Assembly: GCA_018374635.1 (NCBI GenBank)
Contig: JAHAEW010000129.1
Span: forward strand, 1 to 5,531
Source of the DNA: Clostridiales bacterium
GTDB taxonomy: Bacteria > Bacillota > Clostridia > Oscillospirales > Oscillospiraceae
DNA: 5,531 nt
Direction: 5' to 3'
In this document: piece by piece, positions 4,933 through 5,531 of the stretch
How the letters are laid out: each line of letters starts with the position of its first letter
Position numbering within the stretch: position 1 is the first letter of the stretch
Program-made: the position numbers and the translations under genes
The notes under the pieces: model-generated
What the model was told of the DNA's origin: nothing
Seen by the model: the letters and a program-made list of their open reading frames with translations, nothing else
Databases searched by the model: none

Positions 4933-5398
4933 TTACAACTCCCTTCTCAAATTTTTTATACGATTATGGAGCGCGCGCTCCTGGGTCTCGAGGATTTCTT
5001 CATACGTCATAGTGGACTGGGCCAACTTGGCTTTCTTGCCCTGCTCGGCGAAGTGCTTGCGCTTGGCCTTAATCTCAGCCATCAACTCCGGCTGCTCCAA
5101 GTCAAAAAGCTTATCAAAATACTTAGGGGGGCGAATCTTGCGGCCACCGTCTGGGGTGGAGATAGAGATAGTATCATACTCCATGCACTCGGGATGATCG
5201 TCATACCACTGGCGGCCAATACCAGGACGGCGAGACATATCGACATACTCGGGTTGAATGTTAAACGTCTGGTAGACATCGGCTTCGGGGCCACAAGCCT
5301 TTTTCATCACGTACCGGGCAACATAAGCGCATGTTTCCCAGTTAACTTGACCAACCAAGACATAGCCGATAGGCTTCCGAATGCAAGGGGTGTCATAC
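4933..5398 (-). CDS. VP4 replication initiator, C-terminal part (split by integration)
   Basis: This is the rest of the Rep protein whose N-terminus is at 299-937. The frame is open from the stop at 4933-4935 through attR to a TGA at 5410-5412. Just inside the att core it reads YDTPCIRKPIGYVLVGQVNW and then CAYVARYVMKK. The YVARY segment is the catalytic two-tyrosine motif and closely resembles YVAKYVNK of phiX174 gpA. Then come PEYVDMSRRPGIGRQWYDDH and DGGRKIRPPKYFDKLF, both usual for gokushovirus VP4, and a charged helical tail. If joined at the cysteine codon of the att core, the whole protein has 359 residues with tyrosines at 230 and 234. This fragment lacks a convincing start: TTG at 5356-5358 has no ribosome binding site. 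It is probably not translated in the prophage. Confidence 0.88.
5382..5398. other. attR: attR, right attachment site
   Basis: TGCAAGGGGTGTCATAC is the right copy of the 17-bp repeat at 307-323, with one difference (T at 5391). CGCCCCT follows from 5399 minus one base (5398-5404), in host DNA, and would pair with AGGGGCG of attL, so the empty host site was probably a perfect 7-bp inverted repeat around TCATA. Confidence 0.85.
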
Positions 5399-5435
5399 GC
5401 CCCTAGGCTTCAAAATTCAGAAGGAGGAAATTCAA

Positions 5436-5531
5436 ATGAGAAACCTCAAGCGGGCTCTCAGCCTGGCTCTGGCGGCGATCATGCTCATCGGCATGATGGT
5501 TGTCTCCGCCTCCGCTGTGAGCTACAACGAT
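5436..5531 (+). CDS. Secreted protein, probably S-layer homology type (partial, N-terminus)
   Basis: The frame starts at ATG 5436-5438, with AAGGAGG at 5421-5427 upstream, and runs off the window after 32 residues. MRNLKRALSLALAAIMLIGM is a clear Sec signal peptide: basic N-terminus (R2, K5, R6), a long hydrophobic core, and a likely cleavage site after SASA (residues 24-27). In Clostridia of the Oscillospiraceae type, many S-layer-homology-domain proteins begin with nearly this sequence, followed by a YxD segment such as VSYND here. The visible part does not include an SLH repeat, so that identity is inferred. The phage att site ends 37 bases before the start codon, so any native promoter farther upstream is now 5 kb away. 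Confidence 0.8.
   Translation, partial: MRNLKRALSLALAAIMLIGMMVVSASAVSYND

Larger units (their letters stand above)
307..5398 (-). mobile_element. Integrated gokushovirus-like microvirus prophage
   Basis: Recognisable homologues of all usual gokushovirus genes (VP1, VP2, VP3, VP4, VP5, VP8) lie on one strand between host genes, bounded by a 17-bp imperfect direct repeat (307-323 and 5382-5398). The distance between repeats, 5075 bp, is the predicted circular genome and fits the family. The flanking genes, larC and a secreted protein, read on the opposite strand and are not microviral. The linear order is a circular permutation of the phage, opened within VP4. No integrase is encoded. The structural genes show no frameshift or stop, which suggests a recent or still functional insertion. 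An assembly that wrongly joined a free phage to host contigs is the main alternative, but the repeats placed exactly at both junctions argue against it. Confidence 0.9.

Noticed and set aside
4883..5406. Plus-strand frames opposite VP4 C-terminus
   Set aside because: They are antisense to a clearly conserved Rep fragment and show no family resemblance.

Overview
The window shows a complete gokushovirus-like microvirus (Microviridae, Gokushovirinae type, ssDNA phage) integrated as a prophage in the chromosome of a Gram-positive Clostridia-type gut bacterium. The host assignment is an inference. The left flank is the 3' end of a larC-like gene and the right flank starts a secreted protein whose signal peptide resembles those of S-layer-homology proteins of Oscillospiraceae-like Clostridia. 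Ribosome binding sites are strong GGAGG types throughout, and the host flanks look richer in G+C than the phage part.

Layout: 1-116 end of larC (+). 117-306 host intergenic DNA with a strong terminator, a duplicated short repeat and a second possible terminator. 307-323 attL. 324-5381 phage body, with every gene on the minus strand. 5382-5398 attR. 5399-5531 host DNA with the start of the secreted protein (+). The two att copies are a 17-bp direct repeat with one mismatch, 5075 bp apart, so the excised circle would be 5075 bp, a normal gokushovirus genome size.

Read right to left in the direction of transcription, the phage genes are: C-terminal part of VP4 (Rep), VP8 (37-residue basic DNA-binding protein), a 61-residue ribbon-helix-helix-like ORF, VP5, VP3 (scaffold), a hairpin-rich spacer, VP1 (major capsid), VP2 (pilot), a spacer with a candidate replication origin, and the N-terminal part of VP4. 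All expected gokushovirus genes are present and look undamaged except VP4. The integration site lies inside VP4. The HUH metal-binding motif sits at the left end and the catalytic YxxxY motif at the right end, 5 kb apart. Recombination between the att repeats would join them exactly in frame into a 359-residue Rep. Integration therefore appears to switch replication off by splitting the phage's own initiator, and excision would restore it.

The other main observation is a 13-bp-stem hairpin just upstream of VP4, whose loop region contains on the coding strand the octamer CTTGATAT, the same bases that surround the gpA nick in the phiX174 origin. No integrase gene is present, so a recombinase encoded elsewhere must act.
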